From Ascarosepion bandense (lineage: Eukaryota > Mollusca > Cephalopoda > Sepiida > Sepiidae), in the NCBI GenBank assembly GCA_037127315.1, contig JBBBDQ010000420.1, positions 3,816,001 through 3,880,000 of the forward strand: a stretch of 64,000 bases of DNA. The letters are read 5' to 3'. A program made the translations under genes and the position numbers. The first letter of the stretch is position 1, and every line of letters begins with the position of its first letter. Positions 31,422 to 42,989 of this stretch are shown in pieces. The notes under the pieces are model-generated. The model did not search any database. It saw nothing but the letters and a program-made list of their open reading frames with translations, and was not told the origin of the DNA.

Positions 31422-31680
31422 CATAAGGAAGTTGTAAGGTATGTTTCGTAGATTCGCAATTTTAGATTTCGTGATGTCCCCCCTATACATGCGTTATCGC
31501 ATTGTAGGCAATGTATTTTGTAAACCTCGGCATTTAAATTGGTGTTTGGTTTCTTTTTTTGCCTGATAATATCACCAATAATCTTGGAGGTGGTGGCAAC
31601 GTTTCTAGTGTTTTGGATAGTTAATTTATTTGGGAGTTCATATGAAAAAGTGATGGAAGGTAGCATTATGAAATTTGTGT
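31421..31680 (-). pseudogene. Penelope-like element GIY-YIG fragment
   Basis: Minus-strand frame: FSYELPNKLTIQNTRN, then EVYKIHCLQCDNACIGGTSR and NLKLRIYE. VYKI.C..C...CIGGT.R.L..R is the GIY-YIG core of a PLE. Truncated after this at the microsatellite. It converges with the plus-strand fragment at 31159. Confidence 0.7.
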
Positions 31681-31854
31681 AATTTTTGGTGGTATAAAAT
31701 CCAAAAAAATCCCCGAATACCCTTCAAAATTGCACAAGTTTTATAATACTACCATAATATATAAATATGCGTGAATGTGCAATTAGGAAAGCTACTTTCG
31801 CATTACTAAATCTTTTATTCACATTGTTAAAGTTTGACGGGAATGTAATCAAGC

Positions 31855-32455
31855 TTGTCAAAGTCTATCTTGCACATTTACAAATCTAACATTCGTCCGT
31901 TAATTGAATATTGCTTCCATGTCTGGCCAGGTGCTCTTGCTATTCATTTCCACGTTCTTGAGAAAATCCCGGGGAGTTTCTGTCATGTAATCCATCCTGA
32001 CTTGACATCTCGAATTCAGTCACTTTTTCACCACGAGATGTGGCTTCCGTCTGTCTTATCAACAAATACTTTCATGGCAAGTAAGAGTACTTGCTTTTTA
32101 CCTGGTATCCAAACTGCAAGAATTTAAGCGTGCAACTAGATTGGCATTTAGGTCCCACCCTTTCAATGTTGAAATAGCTAAATTCAACCGTTTCTTTCCG
32201 CCTGCGGAACTCCCTTCCGTTTACTTGCTTTCCTGTTAACTACAATCTTTAAAAGTTTAAGTGCAATATCACTCGCCCTCTTCTATCTTCTTGAATCCCA
32301 TGCCTCTTGTGTCTTTTCGTCAGTCATCCCTATTTTGTTGTTTCCTCAAGGCTCCCTGTATTTAATGTTTTCTCTCACTTTCACTGCCCCGTAACTCCGG
32401 CGTATTAGTGACATTCCCGCTTTACTTGGGGTTAAATGATAAAAAAATCTTCATT
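31855..32455 (+). pseudogene. LINE-1 C-terminal fragment, degenerate
   Basis: ILHIYKSNIRPLIEYCFHVW and further blocks match LINE-1 residues after the thumb. Frameshifts follow. The end TTACTTGGGGTTAAATGATA plus A-run is the LINE-1 tail. Confidence 0.75.
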
Positions 32456-32990
32456 TTTCTTTTTACTTTTAATTTTGTCTCTCTTTAATGTTATTTCCTT
32501 AAGTACAGATTTGATATTTCTTCGTGAACAAATACCTGATTGCTTAAACTAAACGTGTATATAATTCGTTAATATGATTTTCTACATTGTCAGATAAGTA
32601 ATTTGTTTTTGTTTTGCGACCAATCTCTTTCACAAATATGAGTTGCGAGTATCGGCGGTAAGCCCGCCCTCTTTGTGCTTAATCTCGCTTTCCGTATCGA
32701 GATGATTGGATCCTTTGGGAAATTAACTCGTGAACCGGTCGATTTCGATCAAATTAAACAGAGTGTTTAGGATACAAAAATTCATGTAGATTGCATCTTT
32801 GTCGAACGAATAGTGTTGCTTCACAAAAACAAACGAAATGTTCACACACGAACTGTTTTGTGTCAAGATTAAAATAGGGCACTTTTATTTATTTGTAGCA
32901 ACTAAACATCGTCAAGATGTAATTACAAGTAAGTTTCCCGTGAATCCTAAAATCACAAGAGAAAACAAACTGTTGAACAAGTGTATGAAG
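32456..32990. other. No recognised feature
   Basis: Less AT-rich than its surroundings in part, but no coherent ORF. Confidence 0.4.
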
Positions 32991-32991
32991 T

Positions 32992-32993
<2 letters not shown>

Positions 32994-33050
<57 letters not shown>
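32994..33050. repeat. (TA)n microsatellite
   Basis: About 28 TA units ending at a mariner terminus. Confidence 0.95.
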
Positions 33051-33051
<1 letters not shown>

Positions 33052-33600
33052 GAGGGTCATTCAATAAATAAGGTGAATTAAGGCTTGATTTCCTTGGAAA
33101 GAATTTTCGTACCTATTCTTTACTAAATGTATTCATCTTGTCGGATTTCGATGCATATATTCAAGTTACATACATACAGACATACATACATACATACATA
33201 CGAGGATCATTGAAAAAATAAGGTGAATTTTTCGGTATAAGGACTTCTAATACAGATAGAACTTACTTTTTTTTAAAAATGTTTTTCTTTTACTTCTTTT
33301 TCAAAGGGTTTTTTTTTTTGTAGGTTGAAAAAAAACTTTGAGAGTTTTGGAAATTAACAAAGACGTCCGACGAAGGAGCATGCTCAAGGATTGAACAGAG
33401 GTCAGTTATCAAGTTTTTGGTTAATGAAGGGTGCAAAAGAGTTGAAATTCATAGGAGAATGTCAACTGTGTCTGGTACCACATGTTTCAGCCAAAAAGTG
33501 TCTACAAGTGGGCTAAATTGTTTAAAGAAGGATGGAGTAGTATTGAGGATGAAGACAGGCCTGAGAGGCCTACAGAAGTGAGGTCTCAATTTTTAATAAG
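33051..33600 (+). pseudogene. Mariner end and N-terminal HTH fragment
   Basis: CGAGGGTCATTCAATAAATA directly after TA resembles a mariner terminal repeat. It is partly repeated at 33201 (CGAGGATCATTGAAAAAATA) after a CATA-repeat patch. From about 33400 the frame gives RSVIKFLVNEGCKRVEIHRR and KSVYKWAKLFKEGWSSIEDE with RPERPTEV, the paired helix-turn-helix and linker of mariner transposases. The catalytic domain is missing. This group differs from the mariner at 9.4 kb in its end sequence. Confidence 0.7.
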
Positions 33601-33699
33601 AATGAGATAGAAAGGTTTTTTTCTTTTTTTAATAAAACCATAGAAACAAGAAAAGATAAAAATGTAAGTAATTTCAATTTTAAAACAACGAATTATACC

Positions 33700-34560
33700 C
33701 CTTTAATCTAAGAATTAATTACTTTTGAAAAAGACATGATCTCTATTTTACACAATATAAAATTTTAAAAACTTTAAATCTTAAAAAAACCCTTAGACTC
33801 ATACATTGAAGTTATCAATAATGAGGCTAAAATCATTACAGACAAATTAAATTTAAGTAATAAAATACAAATATTAACTGGCAAACAAGCTTTCCTTACA
33901 GTGAAAGACCACAAAGATGACTTTAACAACAATCCATCATACAGACTAATTAACCCTACAAAAACAGAAGTGGGCAAAATAAACCAACAAATACTAAAAA
34001 TATTTGCGACTTGTTAACAGCCACTCAAGCAAACCAGTGGAAAAACACTACTGACTGTATTTCCTGGTTCCAAAAAATTAAATGCAAATGTAAATACACA
34101 TTCATCAAATAGGATATAAAAAACTTTTACCCATCAATATCTGAGAAAGGTTTACTGGAAGTATTTAATTTTGCTAAAATGTACATAAAAATACCATCAG
34201 CGACTATTGACATAATGTTACATTGCCGAAAATCTATACTTTTCTACAAAGGTATAGCAAGAAATCCAACAACGGAGCATTCGATGTACCACAAGGATCG
34301 TATGATGGAGCAGAAATCTCAGAATTGATGGGAATATACATTTTAAACAAAATAAACAAAATAATCCATATTGACAACCACGAATTATATAGAGATGACG
34401 GATTAATAATAGCACCAGACAACAAAAGAATGAATGATTAAATAAGAAATGAATTTCTTAGTGCATCCACATATATATTTTTCTTTTCATTAAATATTGA
34501 TTTGTTTGACGAACTCTTAAATAATAGAACAGAAATTATGACAAAATGCATGCACACTAA
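33700..34560 (+). pseudogene. Penelope-like element reverse transcriptase, broken
   Basis: Plus-strand reading across frames: QAFLTVKDHKDDFNNNPSYR then LINPTKTEVGKINQQILK; KCKYTFIK then IKNFYPSISEKGLLEVFNFA; FDVPQGSYDGAEISELMGIY; and ELYRDDGLIIAPDN, where YRDD is the catalytic Asp pair. This is the RT of the GIY-YIG PLE group as I know it. After YRDD the protein jumps to DELLNNRTEIMTKCMHT, the very C-terminus, so the thumb and most of GIY-YIG are deleted. Several frameshifts. Confidence 0.75.
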
Positions 34561-34774
34561 GAAATAAGTCTTAGGTTCATACAACCATGGATGAAAACGT
34601 CACAATTCGTTTGAATTTAAACAATGCGCGTTCATAAATTCTCTGCCACGTGAACGTTCAAATAAAACACCGTTACAAGAGCGTTCTTAAAAAGAAAAAC
34701 GGTAAAAGGTAAATCAGTTATTAAAAATCGCCTGAAGACACTACCTGGGTAGCGAAATAACTCGTTTAAAAATG

Positions 34775-34785
<11 letters not shown>
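34561..34785 (+). mobile_element. PLE 3' tail
   Basis: Matches 184-385 (minus). GGTTCATACAACCATGGATG, GCCACGTGAACGTTCAAATA, CGCCTGAAGACACTACCTGG and GTAGCGAAATAACTCG. CTGAAGA-CA-CUAC-CUGG-GUAG-C-GAAA gives a clean hairpin between the two core strands. Ends in a (TA)n run. Confidence 0.75.
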
Positions 34786-34825
<40 letters not shown>

Positions 34826-34852
34826 GTGTGTGTGTGTGTGTGTGTGTGTGTT
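34776..34852. repeat. (TA)n then (GT)n
   Basis: About 22 TA units followed by about 12 GT units. Confidence 0.95.
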
Positions 34853-35184
34853 TATTAGTTTATACTATGCACATCCGTCGAATTGGAGTGGTGGGGTCGA
34901 TACGAATATTAATAAAAAACTAAGATGCACGGAAAGGAAAAATGTGTCTCAGTTACAACGGTTAGAACACAAAAATGACTGAAATAAAACCTTTCAAAAC
35001 CTTATTAAATAAACCATAGCAGTAAATAAAATTTAGCAAGGTGTCAGTTTGACTATAAAAAGTTGTACGGGTCCTGGGTATGACAATAAACTACATCTGC
35101 CATCAATATCTTTGACTGGAAGGATTTGAAGTTCTTGTTTACACTCAAAATGAGGGGGGTGCTTTTCTACTTCGGACTTCCCCC

Positions 35185-36003
35185 CATAGATTAAGCTAGC
35201 CTCTCCAAAAGCATTACACTGCGCTTCCTCGAGTTCACTGTCTCAGCTGACCTCAAGTGGAACGACTATATTGAATCACTAACTAAATCTACTTCTACGA
35301 AGGGTCACTGTGTCAGGCCAGGAAGTTTTCTTGTACATATACTAATCAACGATTTACCCATGCATTGAATACTGTTGTCATATCTGGCCAGGTGCTCCTG
35401 CTATTCATCTCGGCGTTTTCGACAGGATCCGGAGGAGAATCTGCAATGTGATCGATCCCGACGTGGCAGCTCGTCTCCAGCCACTTTTTTTACCGACGAG
35501 CTGTGGCTTCCCTTTGTCTATTCTACAAATATTTCCATGTCTTCTGCTCCCTGGTGCCACATCTACAAGAATTTACTCGAGCAACAAGACTGGCAACAAG
35601 ATCCCACCCTTTTACAGTAAAAACAATCAAATGCAGCTTCTTTTCTCGTAATTCTCGCCTGTGGAATACACTTCCGTATACTTGATTCCCTAATAGCTAC
35701 AATCTCCAAGAGTTTAAATGCAACGTCAATTGCCATCTCTTATCCCCTTAACTCCTATCCTTCTTTTATCCTTTCCCTAACACCGCTGTATCTTGTTCTT
35801 CTCTCTTTTCACCCTATTCTCATGTAACTCTCTTCACACTAGTAATCCAATCCTTCTCTTACCCTTTCTCTGACACCATCCTGTAAACAGTTCCTCTTTC
35901 TCTTCACTCTCGTCTTATGTTACCTCTCTCTCTCATCTTATGTAACTCCCTACGCATCAGTGGTAGTACTGCTTTGCTTGCAGATGAGGGGGGATGAAAC
36001 GAT
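35185..36003 (+). pseudogene. LINE-1 RT C-terminus and tail, degenerate
   Basis: CTTCCTCGAGTTCACTGTCT and GACCTCAAGTGGAACGACTA mark the LGLTLSADLKWNDYIES region. Later blocks include HIWPGAPAIHLGVFDRI, MASLCLFYKYFHVFCS and ATRLATRSHPFTVK. It has a CT-rich 3' UTR and ends TGCTTTGCTTGCAGATG, poly-A lost. Multiple frameshifts. Confidence 0.75.
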
Positions 36004-36109
36004 TAATATATATATATATATATATATATTATAAATTATGTTTTAGAACATGTACATTATTTTTTAATATATGTCCTCGACAATCATATGTTTGTTTCAA
36101 CGTTGGGTA

Positions 36110-36285
36110 CGTTTACCTCCCGAAGAAACGCATGACATACTTAATAGGCTTGAGCAAATGGATAGCTGAGCAGATTTTGGGAGGGATAACAAGAGAAAAA
36201 TGTTAAGAGTTACAAGGAATAGGGAATTGTAGGAGGCCATGATCGCCTACATCATGAATGGACACGGCACAGAGAAGAATAACTT
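36110..36285 (+). mobile_element. RTE-like LINE 3' fragment
   Basis: GAGCAAATGGATAGCTGAGC, GTTACAAGGAATAGGGAATT and GGCCATGATCGCCTACATCA match the end at 4215-4335. Confidence 0.7.
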
Positions 36286-36299
36286 GAAAAGTAAAGGTC

Positions 36300-38695
36300 G
36301 GGGAGATGTGGGAATTTCAATGGTAAAATCTAGAGAATTTTAGTGTCTTCAATACATACCAAATGGGCCAAGATATTTTTGAAAGATCTGATGATTCAGA
36401 ACCTTAGAAAAGATACGTCGGTGTGCGTCCGTGCGCCACTGTGTGTGTATCACACCTTCAACAATTGATGAACAAATGTACCTCATTGTCCAAAATCAGT
36501 GACCTTTATTGAGCCTCTACATTTTATTATTGATAGGACACGGTCAGCTGCTTAATTCGACCATAGTTTCTGAAATCTGTTGACCTTTAAAAATCTCGGT
36601 TCATATCAGAGATCACTCAGCCAGGACAATGAAAGACGTTCTGCTTATATGGTTGATGACAGTCTCTCATTGTCGTCAACGATGTAAAATTCATTAATAT
36701 CCGTCGGGATTTCTCCCTTCACTACAGTTAAGTGACAAGGGATTTGATACCTATATTATAGAAATATTAAAGTACCCCAAATAATGTGTAGGATTTTTAA
36801 AAATGAATACTTCAGGCCATCAGAATCTCTCTAAAATCAAAAAATAAACAGGATATCATAAAAACTATAAAATTACGTTTTCAAAAGCCAGACCTTGTTT
36901 TAAGTTTCCATGATGAGGTTTCTAATCCTCCTCAAAACGTTTTTTCTTAATATTTAATGAGTGGCAATTTGAAATTTTATGATTGGATAAGTAGATTTCT
37001 GAATACCTCAGGCACGCAACTACCAGGAGTTTCTGTTTTTAGTTGTAACTAGCAGTACCCGTTAGATCTCTAGTTTCCCTATTATAATTTTATTAAACCA
37101 ATGCTTGAAAAAGCTCCCTGCAAGGTTCAGGAATATAAAATTAGCCGTGTAACTACTATTAATGACATAAGGACCTATGTGAGTAGGTACTGCCACTAAA
37201 TCGTTGAAAAACAGCATAGTATGAAGAAAAAAGTCCCAAACTTAATAAAAACGAACTTTTTTTCTCAAAATGTTTATGTTAGCATGAAGAGGAAAGATCA
37301 AAGTATTTTTTAATTATTTTAAAAAAGTTTTGAATTCTTTCTAACCCGTTCGAAATTTTGGTAAAAATCTTGTTTTTATTTTCGTTAGCAGAGAGCCAAA
37401 TCGTTACAATGGAAAACGTAATATTACATAAATCACTTTTTTTTCGGTGACAAACACATTAATTTGGAAATTCTTGCAAAAACCAAATAATCGTCGGATT
37501 TTAATGAAATTTTCAGGTCTTTCTTCATCAATAAATGAAATAATATTTTAAATCATTATTTTTAATAAATATTGGTAATTTTTTTTACATCTGTTACTCC
37601 CACCTCTACGTAAATTCATGAAATTTCAAGAAATTTAATTCTGTAGGCAAAATTGGTTTTGTCAGTTAAACACAAGACTCATTGGAGAATGTAGACCATG
37701 CATCACTTTTTAAAACCATTTATCCCCTTTTATAAAAAATCTGCCCCGAATAGTAAAAGAAAATGCAATAAAACTTTGATGTTATTTAATTAGATAAACT
37801 TTTAATTGCTTTAATAAATAATATAAATTTCAGACATTATAATCTGAAGAAAATAAAATTTCGATTAATAATGAAATTTTAAAAGAATTGTTTAGATATT
37901 TGTTTTTACAATAATTTATAAAGTTTTTTAAATATTTAAAAAATATTTAAAAAACTTTATAAATTATTGTAAAAATTGTAAAAAAAATTGTAAAAATATT
38001 TCTAAAACTTGTTGATGTTAGGTTGGTAGGTTATAAATTGAAGACTATATTTACTCATCGAAAATTGAAAAGTTTACTAGAAATCATCCTGCCATCGTAT
38101 TTTTAAAATAATTTTCAATTTTGTTTTGTATGGTAATTTCTATGTGTACATTAAAAGGTCATGTCTTTCAAGGTTTCTTGCTCTTACCAAAAAATATTAG
38201 ACAATTATGTAACTTGTGATTGCAATACACTTAGCTCGCAACTGTCGAGCTGTCAACACATTTAAAATACGGTGGACAGGTCAGAAAGATTTATTCTAAA
38301 TTTCATGCTATAAATAATAATTGTGTAAATTAGATTAATTTAATATTGAATTTGCTAATTTTCCAAAAATAATATATTACAGATATATATTTTATTTTGC
38401 AAGATTTTTAATACCTTGAATTAACTTTTGTTTACAAATGTGTCGATAGCACAAAAATGGCCAAAATACTGAAAATTTTTTTTAAAATATTAAAACTTTA
38501 GATTCTAGTCAATATAATTTTTTTTAAAACACGCAATTGTCCTAGTGGAAAATAGTAATTTTAATCATTCAGCTTTCAATTAAAACTAAAATAAAAGTTT
38601 CAAAAAAACATTTTATTTTTAAAATTCAATTTCAAAGTTAATTATCGGAAATTAGTGGAGGTATCCATATGATTTCATTGTTACTCCCTCATTTT
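36300..38695. other. AT-rich desert
   Basis: 2.4 kb with no coherent ORF, no match to other repeats in the window and no RNA gene. The only structure noticed is the palindrome at 37903-37975. Confidence 0.45.
37903..37975. repeat. Perfect 35-bp inverted repeat, 3-bp spacer
   Basis: Arm 37903-37937 (TTTTTACAATAATTTATAAA...) is the exact reverse complement of 37941-37975 with AAA between. No mismatches over 35 bp. Such a structure can form a cruciform or hairpin. Confidence 0.95.
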
Positions 38696-38735
38696 TCGGT
38701 TGTTTTCTTATTATTATGAGTGTTTTTTCTTTTCT

Positions 38736-38966
38736 CTCCCCCCTACCTCTCTCTCTGTCTCTCTCCCTCTCTCTCCCTCTCTCTCTCTGTCTGTCTCTCT
38801 CACCCTCACTCTCCCTCTCTGTATCCCCTCTCTCACCCTCTCTCTCCCTCCCTCCCTCCCTCTCTCTGTCTCTACCCCCTCTCTCTGTCTCTCTCCATCT
38901 CTCTCTGTCTCTCTCTCCCTCTCCCTCTCTCTCTAACCCTCTCTCTCTGTCTCTGTCTCTCTCTTT
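38736..38966. repeat. Polypyrimidine (CT-rich) tract
   Basis: About 230 bp almost purely C/T on the plus strand with CTCTCTGTCTCTC-like units. The three overlapping Ser/Leu/Pro frames are artefacts of the repeat. Confidence 0.95.
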
Positions 38967-39319
38967 AAATCTAAATTAGGTCCTTGATATATCTTTTTTT
39001 TGCATCTTTCCTCTCAGACAAGGGAATGGTTCATTATTTATTGTATTTATGTATTGAAAGGATGTAAGACACGCTTTAATGAACCAATTAATGACAGAAC
39101 AAGCAAAATTATAATGTGATATTTGTGTAAATTACAAGCAGTTTTATTACTTGAAAATGTAACCGAATTTCGCAGACTTGAATTATTGAAGTTTACAATT
39201 TTATTTTTAATTAAAATCTTAAAAATAAAACCTTCTGTTATTTGTCCTCTTAAATTCATCAAGTACACCCAGGACAATATATAACGAAAAAACAAGAAAA
39301 TCAATAATTGAATGATTTA

Positions 39320-39935
39320 TATTTTTAATGTAGTGTTTGGTTCGTTTTGTTTTACGTTATATCAACTCCTCAATGGGTTATTTAATACCAACAAGATTTT
39401 CACAATAGATTCGCATGAATAGAGAATATGTATTCCTTGTAAGAAATCAGTTTGGAGTTCATGTTTCATTGATATATTTTTATAAAGAGGATTTTGTCGA
39501 GATACATATGTATTCCTGGTATATATATGTTTTCTTCAAAAATATATTGCTGTTCATATTTTTTTTCAAAAATTTATTGTTGATAACATTCTTTCTTCAT
39601 AAATAAATTACTAGTAATAATATCTTCTCTAAAAAAAAGTATTGCTGGAATTTTCAATACAAAAATCTATTTTATACTTTTATAATGTTTTGACCCCAGT
39701 TTGGGAGTTAACTGTTTGTTCATAACTGGGACCCTAATAGGTGCTAACATTCCGGGTCAGGGTAGACCGGGGAACAAAAGCAATTACGAGGTTGTTACAT
39801 ACTCCTCAAAACTTTCTAGTTAGAGGCCTTGCTGCCAGATGCAGTTTTTCGTCAAACCCAGAACCCGGATGTAGTTTATCTCATACCAAGGACGCCTTAT
39901 TAGCGGTCAGGGGTGATTACTCGCCTGCAGAAGTG
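39320..39935 (-). repeat. Repeat X, most complete copy
   Basis: Minus orientation: left block with GGCAGCAAGGCCTCTAACTA and ATTAGGGTCCCAGTTATGAA, a middle of about eight ~28-bp units (AGCAATATATTTTTGAAGAA and variants), and right block GTATTAAATAACCCATTGAG with GTAAAACAAAACGAAC. Same order as 10890-11430. Confidence 0.7.
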
Positions 39936-40040
39936 TAGTCAGCGTATTCTGAAGCCCCAGCCGTCAGTGCAGCTAGAGTTTGGAAAAAAAATTGTGCTAA
40001 ATCTGCGACAATGATCCACACTACAATCAGAGGAATAAAT

Positions 40041-40262
40041 CAGTCAGTCAGTTAAGTCTGATATGTGATGCATCTTTAGGTAATCATGTCTATTTTGCTT
40101 CATGACTAACTAGATATATTTTTCCCAGTAGTATGCTACCGTTTCTTTCTGCGATAGACTAGTCGTCATCCAAGGCAATAGGACCCAGTCTGTCCCGCTA
40201 TTCAATCCAAAGGTGGTGGGAGGAACATGGATTCGTACCTTTCCCAAGGGTATTTGCGGGTA
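40041..40262 (-). mobile_element. SINE-A, first of a tandem pair
   Basis: CAGTCAGTCAGTTAAGTCTG to CTTTCCCAAGGGTATTTGCG in minus orientation. The head is missing; the next SINE-A begins about 20 bp on. Confidence 0.8.
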
Positions 40263-40281
40263 TTTGGCTTAAATAGAGTCA

Positions 40282-40530
40282 AATCAGTCAGTTAATTGCG
40301 ATACGTGATACACGCTTTGGCGATCATGTCTCTTTCGAGACATGAGTGACTATGCAAAGGATTTTTCCGCAGTAGGTTGCCATTACTTTCTGCAGCAGAC
40401 TGGTAGCTAACTAAGGTTATAAAACCTAATGTGTCCTGTTATTTAACCTATAGGGAGAAGAGGCGGATTAATACTTTTCCCAAGGGTATTTGCGAGTAAG
40501 TGAATTCAACAAATTAAGCGGAAATTTTCT
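40282..40530 (-). mobile_element. SINE-A 3' part, interrupted by LINE-1
   Basis: CAGTCAGTTAATTGCGATAC through the flipped hairpin (GAAA loop in SINE orientation) and CCCAAGGGTATTTGCGAGTA to AAGCGGAAATT. The head resumes at 42930 after the LINE-1. Confidence 0.85.
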
Positions 40531-42924
40531 CTAATAACCCTAATGGACACGGCTCAATACTAGATCTCTGCTTTACTTTCATCCCTGACTTACAATGTCA
40601 AGTAACTCTGCCCACTCGGAAACTCTGACCATGAGGTAGCATCTCCTTCCACTCCCACTCCACGCAAGAACCTAAGACCAGCAGAATATCTTACTGCTAC
40701 CAAATAGCTGATTGGGACACAATCCATGATTTCCTGTGTGACCTCCCTTGGAATAAAGTATTTAGCTTTCCCCTTTAAGACTGTACGGCTGAGGTCTCCT
40801 CTTGTGTTAAGGCTGGTATCTATGCTTTCATCCCTGCCAGAAAGTTGAGAATTAAATCCCACTTACCCCGTGGTTCTCCCCTGCCTGCTTGGCTGCTAGC
40901 GCCTACCGAAATCACTTCTTCCGGCTTTACCCGAGTCACGCGTCGGACCATAACAGGCGCCTTTTTGCCTCGGCTCGCAATGAGTGCGAGAAGATACTTA
41001 AAGAAGCTAAGAAGTTGTTTGCAGCCAGAAGAAAGCAGCGCATAGCATCCCATAAATTCAGCTCCAAAGACCAATGGAGACTCTGTAAAAGTGTGCCGAA
41101 CAGCAGCTAGCCCTCAATCACCCTCTAATCAACGAATTTGAGGTCCTCATTTTTGCAACAGACAAGGCTGAGTGCTTCGCTACCAGATTCTCCATCAACT
41201 CGACACTGGATTCGTCTGGAGTATCTGTACCCGACTTCCCACCCCGAACCGATGCCCAACTGACTGACATAGCCTTGGAGTTCTTTAAAATAATTTCAAA
41301 GTTTGACCCCCATAAAGAGAGCAGTAGTAACGGAATATCAATCATTGTCCTAAAGAAATGTGCTCCTGAACTCTTTTCTGCTCTCTCTAAACTCTATAAC
41401 TACTGCTTCTCTGCTTCTTGCTTTCTTGCCTGCTGGAAATTCTCCTTTGTAAAATCATCTATAAAAATACCGGGGAACCCTTTCACCCCGCTAATTATTG
41501 CCCTATCAGCTTTCTACCGATCTTTGGCAGTGTTCGAAGCCATCATCAATGCCGAGGTAGTACATCTCACAGCCCACAGACTCTTCTCAGACAAATAGTA
41601 TGGTTTTCGCTTCACCAGGTTTACTGTTGATATGCTCACGGCCATCATTGAATATATGCACCAGGCTCTCTACAAGAACGGCGAAGGCCGAACTGTTGCC
41701 CTACACATCTCCAAAGCGTTTGAGAGAGTCTGGTATGCTGGCCTTTTATGCAAGCTGCTGGGCTATGGTATAACTGGACAAGTAATTGACCTAATCCAGT
41801 CATTCCTTTCAAACTGCACAATGAAGATGGTATTGAACGGACATGCCTCCCAGTACTATCACATGAACGCAGGTGTCCCTCAAGGCTGTATTCTAGGTCC
41901 CACGCTTTTCCTTATCTATATTAACGATCTCCCAGATGTAATAAGATCCCAAGTAGACATATACGCTGACAATACTGACAAAGCAAACCTCGCTGCCGAG
42001 CTTGAAAAGGACCTCCAATCTATGCTGGACTGGGGTAAGAAATGGGTCTTGAATTTTGATGCTTCCAAAACGAAGCTGCTATCAATTAACCACCACAGAC
42101 AATCGCTCCTACCCACCATTAGCATAGATCAGGCTAGCCTCCCTGAAAGTAAAACATTGCGCCTCCTCGGGTTAACTCTCACAACAGGCCTCAATTGGAA
42201 TGACTATATAGAATCCATAGCTAAATCCACTGCTAAGAAGGTCGGTTCTTTGTGCAGGGCCAGGAAGATTTTCCCGTTTGAAACAATCCTGCACATATAC
42301 AAATCTACGATCCGCCCGTGCATTGAATACTGCTGCCATATCTGGTCGGGTGCTCCTCTATCCAACTAGAGGTCCTTGGCAAAATCCAACGGAGAATCTG
42401 TAATGTGATCGATCCCTACTTGGCAGCTAGGATACAGTCATTTTCTCACTGGCGCAATGTGACGTCCTTGTGTCTCTTCTACAAATACGTTCATGGGTTC
42501 TGCTCCGATGAACCTAGCTCACTGGTACCCCTATATATGAATTTACTTGAGCAACAAGAATAGCAACTAGGTCCCACATTTTTCTGTAAAACCGATAAAT
42601 TGTAAACGCAAATTCTACTCCATCAGCTTCTTTTCTCGCACTTCCCACCTGTGGAATTCCCTTCCGTTTACTTTCTTTCCCGACAGCTACAATCTTCAAG
42701 AATTTAAATGTAAACTCAATAGTCATCGCCTATCTCACTAACCTGCATCTTCTCTCTCAGGTTCATTTTTTCCGTCCATTCCATTCTCAGCAATATTTTC
42801 ATCCTTCTCCTACCCACTTTCTGACAGCCCCAATAACCTGTCACTCTTTCTTATAACTTTCCTCCTATGACCAACAGTGGAAGTAAAATGCCTTGCTTGG
42901 GGCGATATGACTATAAAAGAAAAA
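40531..42924 (+). pseudogene. LINE-1 (CR1/Jockey-like), longest copy
   Basis: 2.4 kb. It starts within the end of the apurinic endonuclease domain (PARKLRIKSHLPRG region), then ASAYRNHFFRLYPSHAS, a finger region at 41275-41598, and an open frame 41632-42369 with the RT palm: LHISKAFERVWYAGLLCKL, GVPQGCILGPTLFLIYINDL, YADNTD where active enzymes have (Y/F)ADD, LRLLGLTLTTGLNWNDYIES and RPCIEYCCHIWSGAP. The second catalytic Asp is Asn. Frameshifts at about 41600 and 42365 and stops split the ORF. The tail reads GCCTTGCTTGGGGCGATATG plus A-rich end. Inserted in SINE-A. Confidence 0.88.
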
Positions 42925-42929
42925 AAAAT

Positions 42930-42984
42930 TCAAAGTCAGCTCTCCGATTTTTCGTTCTGAGCCGATATCCACCGCACCACCGTT
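42930..42984 (-). mobile_element. SINE-A head, second half of the split copy
   Basis: CAGCTCTCCGATTTTTCGTT and CTGAGCCGATATCCACCGCA complete the SINE-A broken at 40530. Left ends in GGAAATT and right starts with ATTCAAAG, matching the uninterrupted GGAATTCGAACTCGG. Confidence 0.8.
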
Positions 42985-42989
42985 GTTTT

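Noticed and set aside
38700..38979. Three overlapping Ser/Leu/Pro-rich frames
   Set aside because: They are translations of a CT-rich simple repeat.
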